From Dryocola sp032000125 (GTDB lineage Bacteria > Pseudomonadota > Gammaproteobacteria > Enterobacterales > Enterobacteriaceae), in contig DAMALH010000017.1 of assembly GCA_032000125.1 (NCBI GenBank), positions 28,238 through 92,237 of the forward strand: a stretch of 64,000 nt of DNA, written 5' to 3'. The position numbers and the translations under genes were made by a program. The notes under the pieces were generated by a model. The model had not been told where the DNA came from. It saw nothing but the letters and a program-made list of their open reading frames with translations, and searched no databases. Of the stretch, positions 53,546-61,851 are shown piece by piece. The first letter of the stretch is position 1, and every line of letters starts with the position of its first letter.

Positions 53546-54616
53546 CTATGCGCCGGGGCGCTCGTTTATCGCCTGGGGATTGTACGTTATGTACATCGCA
53601 TCTCCGTAACTAAAAAAGCGATATTCAGCGTTAATGGCGGCCTGATAGGCGCGCATGGTGTGTTTGTAACCCGCAAAAGCGGACACCAGCATAATCAGCG
53701 TTGATTCCGGCAGGTGGAAGTTGGTCACCAGCGCGTCGATAACCTTGTACTGATAGCCCGGATAGATAAAGATTTGCGTATCGCCAAAGAAAGGCTCAAT
53801 CAGGTCATTTTTAGCGGCATGAGCGGCGCTTTCCAGCGAACGAACTGAAGTGGTACCCACGGCAATAACGCGGTTGCCGCGCGCTTTGCAGGCCAGCACC
53901 GCATCCACCACATCCTGCGGTACTTCGGCATATTCGGAGTGCATGATGTGGTCTTCAATGCTGTCGACGCGCACCGGCTGGAAAGTCCCCGCCCCCACGT
54001 GCAGCGTAACAAATGCTTGTTCAATGCCTTTATCGCGCAGCGCTGCAAGCAGCGGTTCGTCAAAATGCAGGCCGGCGGTTGGCGCGGCTACAGCGCCCGG
54101 TTTCTGGCTATAAACGGTCTGATAAAGTTCACGGTCTGCGTCTTCATCCGGGCGGTCGATATAGGGTGGCAGCGGCATGTGACCGATGCTGTTAAGAATA
54201 TCCAGCACGCTGCGCTCGTCTTCAAACTGCACTTCGAACAGCGCATCGTGGCGCGCAACCATGGTGGCGTGTACGCTTTCATCGTCGCCCAGCAATAATT
54301 CAGCGCCCGGCTTAGGCGCTTTTGAAGCGCGGATATGCGCGAGGATGCGTTTATCATCCAGCATGCGCTCCACCAGCACTTCAATCTTGCCGCCGCTGGC
54401 TTTACGCCCAAACAGGCGTGCAGGGATCACGCGGGTATTGTTAAAGACCAGCAGGTCGCCCGGGTTGAGCTTAGCGAGCAGATCGGTGAAAGTGCCATGC
54501 GTTAAATCACCGGTTGGCCCGTCGAGCGACAGCAAACGGCACGCGCTGCGGCTTGCCTGCGGATAGTGGGCAATCAGGGATTCTGGTAATGCAAAGGAAA
54601 AATCGGCAACACGCAT
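53546..54616 (-). CDS. queA: S-adenosylmethionine:tRNA ribosyltransferase-isomerase
   Basis: A 356-residue QueA with FALPESLIAHYP, NNTRVIPARLFG, PPYI, the central AAPTAGLHF and HVGAGTFQPVR. It converts preQ1-tRNA to epoxyqueuosine-tRNA using the ribosyl part of SAM. It is divergent from acpH across 104 bases that should contain promoters for both. Confidence 0.98.
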   Translation of the reverse strand: MRVADFSFALPESLIAHYPQASRSACRLLSLDGPTGDLTHGTFTDLLAKLNPGDLLVFNNTRVIPARLFGRKASGGKIEVLVERMLDDKRILAHIRASKAPKPGAELLLGDDESVHATMVARHDALFEVQFEDERSVLDILNSIGHMPLPPYIDRPDEDADRELYQTVYSQKPGAVAAPTAGLHFDEPLLAALRDKGIEQAFVTLHVGAGTFQPVRVDSIEDHIMHSEYAEVPQDVVDAVLACKARGNRVIAVGTTSVRSLESAAHAAKNDLIEPFFGDTQIFIYPGYQYKVIDALVTNFHLPESTLIMLVSAFAGYKHTMRAYQAAINAEYRFFSYGDAMYITYNPQAINERPGA

Positions 54617-54720
54617 GGCTTAAAAACTCAGACTCAAAAAGTGGCGGTACAGTCTAGTGCCAGGGGGCATTCCCTGCAACCGGTAAGCCGCCATAAAGCT
54701 CAATACGGATAAAGTAATTT

Positions 54721-55302
54721 ATGAATTTTCTCGCCCACTTGCACCTTGCAAGCCTTGCTCAGAGTTCGCTGCTGGGCAATCTGCTGGCAGATTTTGTCCG
54801 CGGTAATCCAGATGACAGCTTTGCTCCCGATATCGTCGCGGGCATTTATATGCATCGTCGCGTAGATGTTCTAACCGACGGGCTGCCCGAAGTGACGACG
54901 GCCAAACGCTGGTTTCGCCCTGAAACACGTCGCGTCTCGCCGATTACGCTTGATGTGATGTGGGACCATTTCGTCTCGCGCCACTGGTCGAGGCTCAGCC
55001 CGCAAGTCGAGCTTGCAGAGTTTGTCGCCCACGCACGGGCAAATATCGAGCCGCACCTGCCCGACACGCCGCCACGTTTTATTAACCTGAACACTTATCT
55101 GTGGGAAGAGCGCTGGCTTGAGCGCTACAGCGACATGGCGTTTATTGCTAACGTGCTGAACGGCATGGCTTCGCGTAGACCAAAACTCGCCGCGCTGCGA
55201 GCTTCCTGGCAGGACCTTGAGGATCACTATGAACCACTCGAACAACTGTTCTGGCAGTTCTACCCGCGCATGATGGCGCTCGCGGAGCAAAAAAATTTGT
55301 AA
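54721..55302 (+). CDS. acpH: Acyl carrier protein phosphodiesterase
   Basis: A 193-residue AcpH starting MNFLAHLHLAS with GNLLADFVRGN and MHRRVDVLTD, an HD-related metal-dependent fold. It removes 4'-phosphopantetheine from holo-ACP. The start is the ATG at 54721. It lies opposite queA, as in E. coli. A terminator (55331-55356) follows. Confidence 0.96.
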   Translation: MNFLAHLHLASLAQSSLLGNLLADFVRGNPDDSFAPDIVAGIYMHRRVDVLTDGLPEVTTAKRWFRPETRRVSPITLDVMWDHFVSRHWSRLSPQVELAEFVAHARANIEPHLPDTPPRFINLNTYLWEERWLERYSDMAFIANVLNGMASRRPKLAALRASWQDLEDHYEPLEQLFWQFYPRMMALAEQKNL

Positions 55303-55330
55303 AGGATCGCAGGCCGCGCACTAACCGCTT

Positions 55331-55356
55331 GCCCTTTTATAAAAAAGGGCTATTTT
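55331..55356 (+). terminator. Terminator of acpH
   Basis: GCCCTTTT/AAAAGGGC stem with loop ATAA, followed by TATTTTAACT, 30 bases after the stop codon. Confidence 0.8.
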
Positions 55357-55387
55357 AACTGGTCATTTGGCAAACGCTTGTTTTTCA

Positions 55388-55454
55388 ATAGGCAAAACCT
55401 ATCTGATTAATTGGTGTAGCACGCTTGAGTTGCAGGGAAGCCAACCCCTATACT
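55388..55454 (+). promoter_or_regulatory. Putative OxyR-controlled promoter of the peroxiredoxin gene
   Basis: ATAGGCAAAACCTAT (55388-55402) is an intact ATAG-N7-CTAT OxyR half-site. Seven bases later ATTG begins a weaker second half, giving the 37-bp OxyR footprint. It directly abuts TTGAGT (55425-55430), N18 and TATACT (55449-55454), a plausible sigma-70 promoter. OxyR activators typically bind next to the -35 element. The inferred target, a peroxide reductase, fits. Confidence 0.65.
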
Positions 55455-55502
55455 CCCCCCCGTTGCGTAAAACCCACTTTAACAAAATTAACAGGAGTAC
55501 AT

Positions 55503-56105
55503 ATGGTCCTGGTTACTCGTCCAGCCCCTGATTTTACCGCCGCAGCCGTACTTGGCAGTGGCGAAATCGTTGAAAACTTCAACTTCAAAGCACACACCAA
55601 CGGTAAACCAACCGTCGTGTTCTTCTGGCCAATGGATTTCACTTTCGTTTGCCCGTCTGAACTGATCGCGTTCGACAAGCGTTACGAAGAATTCCAGAAA
55701 CGTGGTGTAGAAGTCGTTGGTGTATCTTTTGACTCCGAGTTCGTTCACAACGCGTGGCGTAAAACCCCTGTTGAAAACGGCGGCATCGGCGAAGTGAAAT
55801 ACGCGATGGTTGCTGACGTTAAGCGTGAAATCCAGAAAGCTTACGGCATCGAACATCCGGAAGCGGGCGTTGCGCTGCGCGGCTCGTTCCTTATCGACAA
55901 AGCCGGTATCGTGCGCCACCAGGTTGTTAACGACCTGCCGCTGGGCCGTAATATCGACGAAATGCTGCGCATGGTTGACGCGCTGCAGTTCCACGAAGAG
56001 CACGGCGAAGTATGCCCGGCTCAGTGGGAAAAAGGGAAAGAAGGCATGAACGCATCTCCGGACGGCGTTGCTAAGTACCTGAGCGAAAACGTTGCTAAGC
56101 TGTAA
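55503..56105 (+). CDS. 2-Cys peroxiredoxin (AhpC/TSA, Prx1 type)
   Basis: A 200-residue typical 2-Cys peroxiredoxin with peroxidatic cysteine in PMDFTFVCPSEL (~Cys50) and resolving cysteine in HGEVCPAQW (~Cys171). It lacks the sequence signature of E. coli AhpC and is closer to eukaryote-like Prx1/Tsa proteins, so thioredoxin is the more likely reductant. No ahpF is adjacent. The start at 55503 follows AACAGGAGTACAT. It is located between acpH and malZ, where E. coli K-12 has no gene. Confidence 0.94.
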   Translation: MVLVTRPAPDFTAAAVLGSGEIVENFNFKAHTNGKPTVVFFWPMDFTFVCPSELIAFDKRYEEFQKRGVEVVGVSFDSEFVHNAWRKTPVENGGIGEVKYAMVADVKREIQKAYGIEHPEAGVALRGSFLIDKAGIVRHQVVNDLPLGRNIDEMLRMVDALQFHEEHGEVCPAQWEKGKEGMNASPDGVAKYLSENVAKL

Positions 56106-56120
56106 TCGCTAAGCATTAAG

Positions 56121-56147
56121 AAAAGGCCGCGAAAGCGGCCTTTTTTA
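56121..56147 (+). terminator. Terminator of the peroxiredoxin gene
   Basis: AAAAGGCCGC-GAAA-GCGGCCTTTTTT begins 15 bases after the stop codon; it is a strong intrinsic terminator. It lies 30 bases from the stop of convergent malZ and could serve both. Confidence 0.93.
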
Positions 56148-56179
56148 TTTGCTGGATGACACAGGGCTTACGCCAAAAG

Positions 56180-57997
56180 TTACAAACTCCGCCATACGGC
56201 CATGGAAATATCGGGCAGCGACAGCTCACGGTTATCCAGCTTCGCACCGCCTTCCAGTTGCGTCCAGGCCTTGCCGCTTAACAGCGGATTCCACGGCAGC
56301 TTTATATCGGTTTGCTTCCCGCGGTTAACGGCCACCAGCACGCGCTCGTTTTGATAGACGCGCACAAACACCGCCACGTCGCCTTCGGCATAAACCACAT
56401 GGCAACCGCCCTGGCGCAAGGCCCTGCTCTGGCGGCGCAATTTACCCAGACGCTGATACAGAGCCAGCAAATCCAGATCCCACTCGCGCTTGTTCCACGG
56501 GAACGGCTTGCGACAGAAAGGATCGTTATCGCCGTCTAAGCCTACCTCATCGCCATAATAAACACAGGGCACTCCCGGCCAACAGTAAAGCCAGACTACC
56601 GCCAGCGGCAGGCGCGCCACGTCTTTGCCGAGAATAGATTTAAAACGCGCCGTATCGTGGCTGTCGAGCTGGTTAAACATACGCAACTGCTGTTGATGGG
56701 ACAAACTCGCCCGGTATTCGTCCATCCATGCCGTACAGGTCCGCGCATCGATCTGTTGTGGATCGTATGAGATATCCGTATTAGCCAGGAAACCCCATAG
56801 CGGCAGGGTAAAACCGCGATAGTTCATCGCCGCGTCTTCCGCATCAGCCTGCAACCACTGACGCGCATCGCCAAAGTGCTCCCCCAGCACGTAGGCGTCC
56901 GCTTTGGTTTCTTTCGCCGCTTTAGTGATGCCGCTGACGTGCAGCAGGTTATTCTTTGCCCCACCCTCTTCGCCCAGCATATGCACTACATCCAGACGCC
57001 AGCCGTCCATGCCCCAGGGCTCCCGCAGCCAGTGGCGAACCACGCTGCCCTCGCCCTCGTAAATCTCGTGGACCAGCTTTTCGGAGCTGTAATCCAGCTT
57101 TGGCAGGCTGGAATAGCCGAGCCAGTCCAGCGCGCGCCCGTTTTCTGAGAAGCTGTAAAAGTCACGCCACGGCGAAGCGGGGTTATGACAAGCTCCGGCT
57201 TCGGTAGCCTGGTGACGGTCAAACCACGGGTGCGTGTCTCCGCTATGGTTGAATACGCCGTCAAGCACCAGCCGCATCCCCTGCGTCTGCGTGTTTTTAC
57301 GCAAACGTAACAGCGCAATATCGCCACCAAACTGCGCGTCAACGTGCCGATAATCCTGCGTGTCGTACTTATGCACGCTGGGCGCGGTAAACACCGGGTT
57401 GAGATAAAGCGCCGTGACGCCGAGCTTTTTCAGGTACGTGAGCTTTTCGCTGATGCCGTCCAGATCGCCACCGTAAAACGTTGAACCGCCCGCCTCTCCG
57501 CTTAGCGGTTCTTCCCAGTCGCGCAGAATGATTTCACGCTTCGCGGCATGGTGATAATAGACCCGATCCTGCCCGGCTTTACGCGGCTGGCTGCGGTAAA
57601 AACGATCCGGGAAGATCTGGTAGAACACCTGATCCTGCACCCACTGTGGCCCTTCATCCGGCGCATCAAAAGCAAACTGCTCCAGGCGAGCCGGAGGAAT
57701 AGTCCTGAAGCCCTGCGGAGTAAACCAGCGCTGCTTATCGAGCCACAAGAGCTTAAAGCTGTAGCGGCGGCGAGGCTGCCCGCTGCTCAAGTCGATTGTG
57801 CCGCTCCATGCAACCACGCCTACATAAGGCGCGTTTTTTTGTCGCACCATAGCAATTGATGTTTCTTCGTTATCCCTTTCGCAGCGCAGTACCACGCGCT
57901 CCGGCAGATCCTCGCCTGCCAGCCAAAGGGTGATATGTAGCTTCTCTTTGCGAGTTTGCACAAAGGGCGCAACCGGCAGATGCCAGGCGTTCAACAT
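56180..57997 (-). CDS. malZ: Maltodextrin glucosidase MalZ
   Basis: A 605-residue GH13 enzyme. The N-terminal beta-domain is ~1-120. The (beta/alpha)8 barrel holds the conserved regions DGVFNHSGD, DGWRLDVVHM (nucleophile Asp), GEHFGDA (acid/base Glu) and QLDSHDT. It releases glucose from the reducing end of maltodextrins in the cytoplasm. The start at 57997 follows GGGAGGATA and matches E. coli. GAGG-rich motifs upstream (58000-58100) could be MalT boxes, but none is clear. The next gene in E. coli, proY, is replaced by accessory DNA. Confidence 0.97.
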   Translation of the reverse strand: MLNAWHLPVAPFVQTRKEKLHITLWLAGEDLPERVVLRCERDNEETSIAMVRQKNAPYVGVVAWSGTIDLSSGQPRRRYSFKLLWLDKQRWFTPQGFRTIPPARLEQFAFDAPDEGPQWVQDQVFYQIFPDRFYRSQPRKAGQDRVYYHHAAKREIILRDWEEPLSGEAGGSTFYGGDLDGISEKLTYLKKLGVTALYLNPVFTAPSVHKYDTQDYRHVDAQFGGDIALLRLRKNTQTQGMRLVLDGVFNHSGDTHPWFDRHQATEAGACHNPASPWRDFYSFSENGRALDWLGYSSLPKLDYSSEKLVHEIYEGEGSVVRHWLREPWGMDGWRLDVVHMLGEEGGAKNNLLHVSGITKAAKETKADAYVLGEHFGDARQWLQADAEDAAMNYRGFTLPLWGFLANTDISYDPQQIDARTCTAWMDEYRASLSHQQQLRMFNQLDSHDTARFKSILGKDVARLPLAVVWLYCWPGVPCVYYGDEVGLDGDNDPFCRKPFPWNKREWDLDLLALYQRLGKLRRQSRALRQGGCHVVYAEGDVAVFVRVYQNERVLVAVNRGKQTDIKLPWNPLLSGKAWTQLEGGAKLDNRELSLPDISMAVWRSL

Positions 57998-58246
57998 AGT
58001 ATCCTCCCCGAGTCTAAAAATTGACGCCACCTTGCCACAGCCGTGTGCCGTGTCACTCCTCATTCTCGTTTAATTTGAGGGAGGAAAGCGGGGGCGGAGA
58101 GGTTAACGGCAGGTATAAAATGAGAATCCCGCCAGAACGATGATACAGGCTGTGTGGGTATCAAAAAATATATTGGTTTTACAGTGCCGTCACTCGTATT
58201 CAACATGTGCGTTAAAACCTATAAAAATAAATATCATGCCCGTGTA

Positions 58247-58578
58247 GTGTCAAAGAAAACCGTCACTCTGACCCTGGACCAGAACTTTTATGATGAAGGG
58301 AAAAATCAGCGGTAATATTTCCATCATCCTGACCAGCGCCCTGAATGCCGAACTGAAATGCGCGGCGACAGTCCGCTGGAAGAAAGACAATGCCGACGCC
58401 ATTACGGCTATGGATAATACAGGGGAAGCGAGCGGTTGCTTTTCCGCTAAGTGGCGAAGTTTCTGAAAAGGTATACAGCATTTACACAAGCACCGATAAA
58501 AACGTCGCATTGTCGCTACTGTCCGACATCACGTTGAACATCCCTGGAGATATCAACCAGCGTAAGGTGATTCCTTGA
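58247..58578 (+). pseudogene. Frameshifted remnant of a beta-sandwich (Ig-like) protein
   Basis: Three reading frames in succession each give coherent protein. GTG at 58247 starts SKKTVTLTLDQNFYDEGK. A second frame from 58290 continues GKISGNISIILTSALN, then AATVRWKKDNADAITAMDNTG. A third (from ~58420) gives PLSGEVSEKVYSIYTSTDKN, then LLSDITLNIPGDINQRKVIP and a stop. Joined, this is about 108 residues with alternating hydrophobics like a bacterial Ig-like domain. At least two indels break it, near 58300 and 58425. The parent family is not recognised with certainty. The bases between malZ and this remnant hold nothing else that I can see. Confidence 0.55.
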
Positions 58579-58663
58579 TTGCCGGTTGAGCGAATGGGAA
58601 ATCCCTCCAACCAGAACGGCTTAACCCGGAGCTAACGCTGATTGATAGCAAAGTGTAGGTACC

Positions 58664-58792
58664 ATGACGCATGAAGCCGAAACCGATCCTTTGAAAGTGC
58701 TGGCTTCCGTATTCTGCGATGCGGATATTCACCGGCCGGCGGTAAAGGCAGCTACTGATTTTATGCTGGAGAGGTGCCGGAGGGTCTGTTAA
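58664..58792 (+). other. Short open frame downstream of the remnant, doubtful
   Basis: An ATG at 58664 opens 42 codons (MTHEAETDPLKVLASVFCDA...), ending TAA at 58792. No ribosome-binding site is convincing, and a competing frame gives YAGEVPEGLLMPLHLR, so the stretch looks like degraded coding DNA rather than an active gene. The rest of 58579-58875 shows nothing else. Confidence 0.2.
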
Positions 58793-58875
58793 TGCCACTG
58801 CACTTACGATGAAGGTAATTGAGGGAGGCTACAAAATTGTTTAATGCAGCCTCTTAAAAAACATTATGACGCCTG

Positions 58876-59544
58876 TTACATAGCTGCCTTTGCATACTCC
58901 GGGGAACGAGGCCCATAGAGTAATCCGCGGGACGAACCTGCGTTTAATAAGCGGGAGCTTGTAACCCCTGATATTTCATGGGATTTATTACTGGCAGTAT
59001 TTACTATTTGTTGAATGGCGGCGTTCACAACCATCGCCAGTAGGCCATTATTATAATTACTGTCATTTTCTTTGGCTGAAGCGGTGGCAGAGTTTTTCCA
59101 CAATTCCTTACCCGTGCGTAAGTCCACTAATCTGGCGCTGGCGGAAACTCTGGTATCGCTGTTTATAAGCTGGTAAGAAGTACCGTATTCGTCCACAGTT
59201 AAATACAATACCGCATCCGCCCCAAATATCTGATGTAAACGGGCGGTGCTAACGGCATTAATATCTTCTGCATTTGAGAAGCCATTTTGCTTAAAAGTCT
59301 CTTCAACTACCGCAACCGGAAATACATAATACCCCCCTTCAGCTAGGGGGTAAGTCGCTACAGAGAGAAAGCTATGGCTTGCATCGACATCCGTTGAATG
59401 ATTTTTAGGTAATAATACCAGAATGCTGCGAGGCTTACTTTCTTTAAATGCCGAGTAGTCTTTAGCCTGAGTCGAAGCTGGTTTTGCACAGCCCGTTAAA
59501 ATAAGGCTAACCGCAAAAAATAATAGTGCAAATAATGATTTCAT
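58876..59544 (-). CDS. GNA1162/DUF799 family lipoprotein
   Basis: A 222-residue predicted lipoprotein with lipobox LILTGC (Cys19). The core is a DUF799-type domain (SILVLLPKNHSTDVDASHSFL, YYVFPVAVVEETFKQNGF, IFGADAVLYLTVDEYG). GNA1162 of Neisseria is a related lipoprotein with a TolB-N-like fold. It is the last of three lipoprotein genes; its start overlaps the stop of the DUF4810 gene by four bases. The three-gene set with CsgG and DUF4810 proteins recurs in proteobacteria, and a shared outer-membrane assembly is inferred. Confidence 0.85.
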   Translation of the reverse strand: MKSLFALLFFAVSLILTGCAKPASTQAKDYSAFKESKPRSILVLLPKNHSTDVDASHSFLSVATYPLAEGGYYVFPVAVVEETFKQNGFSNAEDINAVSTARLHQIFGADAVLYLTVDEYGTSYQLINSDTRVSASARLVDLRTGKELWKNSATASAKENDSNYNNGLLAMVVNAAIQQIVNTASNKSHEISGVTSSRLLNAGSSRGLLYGPRSPEYAKAAM

Positions 59545-59900
59545 TTCAGACTTCCTTTGTCTCTGGCGGTAAGAAAATCGATGTAGGGAGTTGATTCAGG
59601 AAATAATGCTTTTTCTTTATTAAATTCAGCAATAGCAAGTTCCGTTTTACCTGTTTTACTGTAAAGCATAGCTAACTGAGCATGTAAACCAGGTGGAACC
59701 GGTTTAGCTGTAGCTCTTGCTTTTTCGACAATCTCCTGTAAAGCACCAATTTGCGCTTCTGATGACGAATCATTAGAATAGAAACTATACAATGTATCTT
59801 GATAATTTCCCCAGTAATATATTTTTTTGGGTTGCTGTTTTGCACATCCCACCAGTGCAACAATAAGCACCCCGAAAATAATCTTATTTATACTTTTCAA
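59541..59900 (-). CDS. DUF4810 family lipoprotein
   Basis: A 119-residue lipoprotein with lipobox ALVGC (Cys19), then KIYYWGNYQDTLYSFY and a short helical, TPR-like repeat (PPGLHAQLAMLYSKTGKTELAIAEFNKE written as two halves: PPGLHAQLAML and SKTGKTELAIAEF). The function is unknown. It is the middle gene of the three-lipoprotein operon. It starts 17 bases after the CsgG-like gene and overlaps the DUF799 gene by four bases. Lower GC than the flanking core genes suggests transfer. Confidence 0.85.
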   Translation of the reverse strand: MKSINKIIFGVLIVALVGCAKQQPKKIYYWGNYQDTLYSFYSNDSSSEAQIGALQEIVEKARATAKPVPPGLHAQLAMLYSKTGKTELAIAEFNKEKALFPESTPYIDFLTARDKGSLK

Positions 59901-59917
59901 CTGATATCATCCTTGTA

Positions 59918-60592
59918 TTAGTTACCCGCAGGGTTCCAGTTACCATTATCAATTCCGGCAATCAAATTATTTACGGCTTCACGAATTGCCAGATCCAGCA
60001 CTTTACCGTTCAGCGTGGAATCGTAGCTTGCCGTGCCGCCAAAGCCCACGATTTCGCGATTTGATAATGCGAACTCACCTGCTCCTTGCGAAGAAAACAC
60101 CACTTCAGAGGTTTTAACATTAACTACGTTTAATGCGACCCTGGCATAAGCCAACTGAGTTTTACCTCGTCCAAAAATACCAAACAACTGGCGATCGCCC
60201 GTTTCTTTTCGACCAAACTCAGTAACATCGCCCGTAATAACAAAGGTGGCACCTTTCAGTTGCTGCCCTTTACCATTAATTTCTGCTTCATTCCTTATTT
60301 CTGCCAAATTGGCGCGATCGAGAACATTGAAATGCCCGGTCTGCTGCAAATGAGTTATCAAAATGGTTTTTGACTGATTTCCCAGCCGATCTACACCATC
60401 GGAGAAAATACCATTCATATATTCAGAACGGTTATCAAATTTTCCAACAGCTATCGGCGTACGTAGACCATGCCATTGCGTACTGGTGCTGGTGACCTTT
60501 GCGACTTCAACGGACCGGAATGATTCTGTCGCACAGCCACTTGTTAACGCTGCCACACCACAAACGCCAGCGATTACTATTTTTCTTAACAT
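59918..60592 (-). CDS. CsgG/HfaB-family lipoprotein
   Basis: A 224-residue lipoprotein with lipobox LTSGC (Cys20) and a CsgG-type domain (PIAVGKFDNRSEY, LITHLQQTGHFNVLDRANLAEI, ATFVITGDVTEFG, AYARVALNVVNVKTSEVVFS). It is shorter than the curli secretion channel CsgG (277 aa). No csgA, csgB, csgE or csgF is nearby, so it is not a curli gene. It is the first gene of the operon. Related proteins act in surface assembly, but the cargo or role here is unknown. Confidence 0.87.
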   Translation of the reverse strand: MLRKIVIAGVCGVAALTSGCATESFRSVEVAKVTSTSTQWHGLRTPIAVGKFDNRSEYMNGIFSDGVDRLGNQSKTILITHLQQTGHFNVLDRANLAEIRNEAEINGKGQQLKGATFVITGDVTEFGRKETGDRQLFGIFGRGKTQLAYARVALNVVNVKTSEVVFSSQGAGEFALSNREIVGFGGTASYDSTLNGKVLDLAIREAVNNLIAGIDNGNWNPAGN

Positions 60593-61070
60593 TAATAAAA
60601 TCCCTTTTTAAAAAATATTATCCTCTGTAATAACAGATTAAATACTAGTAAGGCCCCGATTGAACTGCCGGCACGTCCAGTCCAGGGTTAATCGCTAGAC
60701 AGATCCGCGCCCCTTAGATTCTAGCGATAATTACCATAAACAATTCAATTATTTTTTCTTATTTATTATCAGGTTAATACATAAGATCTAAAGTTTTCCG
60801 TAAAATTACGTGAAATATATAATTTCCGTAAAAAAATCCTCCTATCAATTATTTGTGACTATGAATCAGAAAGGTTCAGACAATGCTGGAGGTCACACGT
60901 AACTTATTCTGGCGTTATGCGTAAGCACAGATGTGTTAATTTTGCTGAACAGGCTGTAATAGAGAGCGGGGATGAAAACTATTGTTTGAGGTCTTTCTCA
61001 ATTCACTCCGCAAGAGTGAGCAGGGTATTAATCGGGGAAGTTAATTTGAGACTTGATGCTAACCAGAGAT
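60593..61070. other. AT-rich gap between the lipoprotein operon and the CDI relics
   Basis: These 478 bases have no gene that I can support. The segment 60720-60900 is strongly AT-rich and likely contains the promoter for the minus-strand lipoprotein operon nearest 60593-60650. A frame at 60917-61150 on the plus strand lacks recognisable features. Confidence 0.5.
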
Positions 61071-61478
61071 CTAAAAAAAGCAGCGAATTAATATGGGAAA
61101 AAGACGCGATGCTACCGCACCACCGAGAATGGCATGGGCGATGGCGTTGACTGCTGTATTACCTTCCGTAGGCACTTTCGGCCTGACGCTCTGCATTTTC
61201 TCCTTCGTGTCCTTCGTCGCGATAATCTCACCCTGCGTCCGCGCGATATCTGCCGCCTGGCCGCCGATTTCGCTGATCATCCCGATTTCCTTCAGGCGGT
61301 TCTGCTCCTTCTCCTTGTCGAATATCGGGCTGATGCTGTCGTTGGCATGCCCGGTGTCGCGGCTCAGGCTCGCCACGTCCTGCTTCTGATTGTCCTTGTC
61401 GCGGATGGTGAGGGAACCATCAGCCACAGCGGCCTGAGTTGTGCCTTCGGCATGGCCTTGTCAGAACCCCACACAACT
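61071..61478 (-). pseudogene. cdiA: cdiA relic with internal deletion
   Basis: The frame is open from 61478 and reads GTTQAAVADGSLTIRDKDNQ, then FDKEKEQNRLKEIG and AADIARTQGEIIATKD, all typical of the pre-toxin region of CdiA. It then jumps directly to PTEGNTAVNAIAHAILGG, a segment that in the main cdiA copy lies well downstream at ~63810-63870. The DNA there is about 90% identical to the main copy by eye. After LGG the sequence becomes unrelated (ASRLFPILIRCFF) and stops. There is no start codon of its own, so it is a displaced fragment. Confidence 0.75.
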
Positions 61479-61583
61479 GAAGCACCACAACCTCTTATCC
61501 GCACAGAGTTTTACGACCGTATACGGTATGACTATTTTTAGCTCCAGGGAGCATGGATTTCGCAGGCAGGTTTTACGCCGGGG

Positions 61584-61802
61584 ATGCCAGTAAAAATCAG
61601 AGTCATGCCCGACTGCATTGTCACCACCACCCAGAACAGCCGCGAACTGTGGGGCTGCGCCGAGGGTTTAAGCGTGGCGCACTTCAGCAAGAAGAAGATG
61701 AACCAGTGGATTAAGGGGTTTCCCGGTGCGCTTAATGATACCGGCGATATCCCGGTGATTAAACGTGACCGCTATGACTGCCTGAAGCGCGGCGGGGACT
61801 GA
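61584..61802 (+). CDS. Small protein, possibly excisionase-like
   Basis: 72 codons from ATG 61584; an internal ATG at 61605 is possible. The N-terminus KIRVMPDCIVTTT recalls the opening of phage excisionase-family proteins (short, starting with a VMPD...VT block). Basic residues (FSKKKMNQWIKGF, VIKRDRYDCLKRGGD) fit a small DNA-binding fold. It is the only plus-strand gene in the CDI decay zone, flanked by cdiA relics. No integrase or attachment site is visible. I am not sure of the family. Confidence 0.4.
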   Translation: MPVKIRVMPDCIVTTTQNSRELWGCAEGLSVAHFSKKKMNQWIKGFPGALNDTGDIPVIKRDRYDCLKRGGD

Positions 61803-61851
61803 CCACTAAAGTAAAAATCCCCGCTTTTGAGGGCGAGGGTTTTCTCCTTGA

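Noticed and set aside
15527..56147. Nearly identical terminators after ppiD and the peroxiredoxin gene as a dispersed repeat
   Set aside because: GGCCGC-GAAA-GCGGCC stems are among the commonest enterobacterial terminators; similarity is limited to the hairpin.
58000..58100. MalT boxes upstream of malZ
   Set aside because: GAGG-containing motifs are present, but none matches GGGGATGAGG well enough to call an operator.
60917..61150. 77-codon plus-strand frame before the cdiA relic
   Set aside because: No ribosome-binding site or recognisable motif, and its end overlaps the relic.
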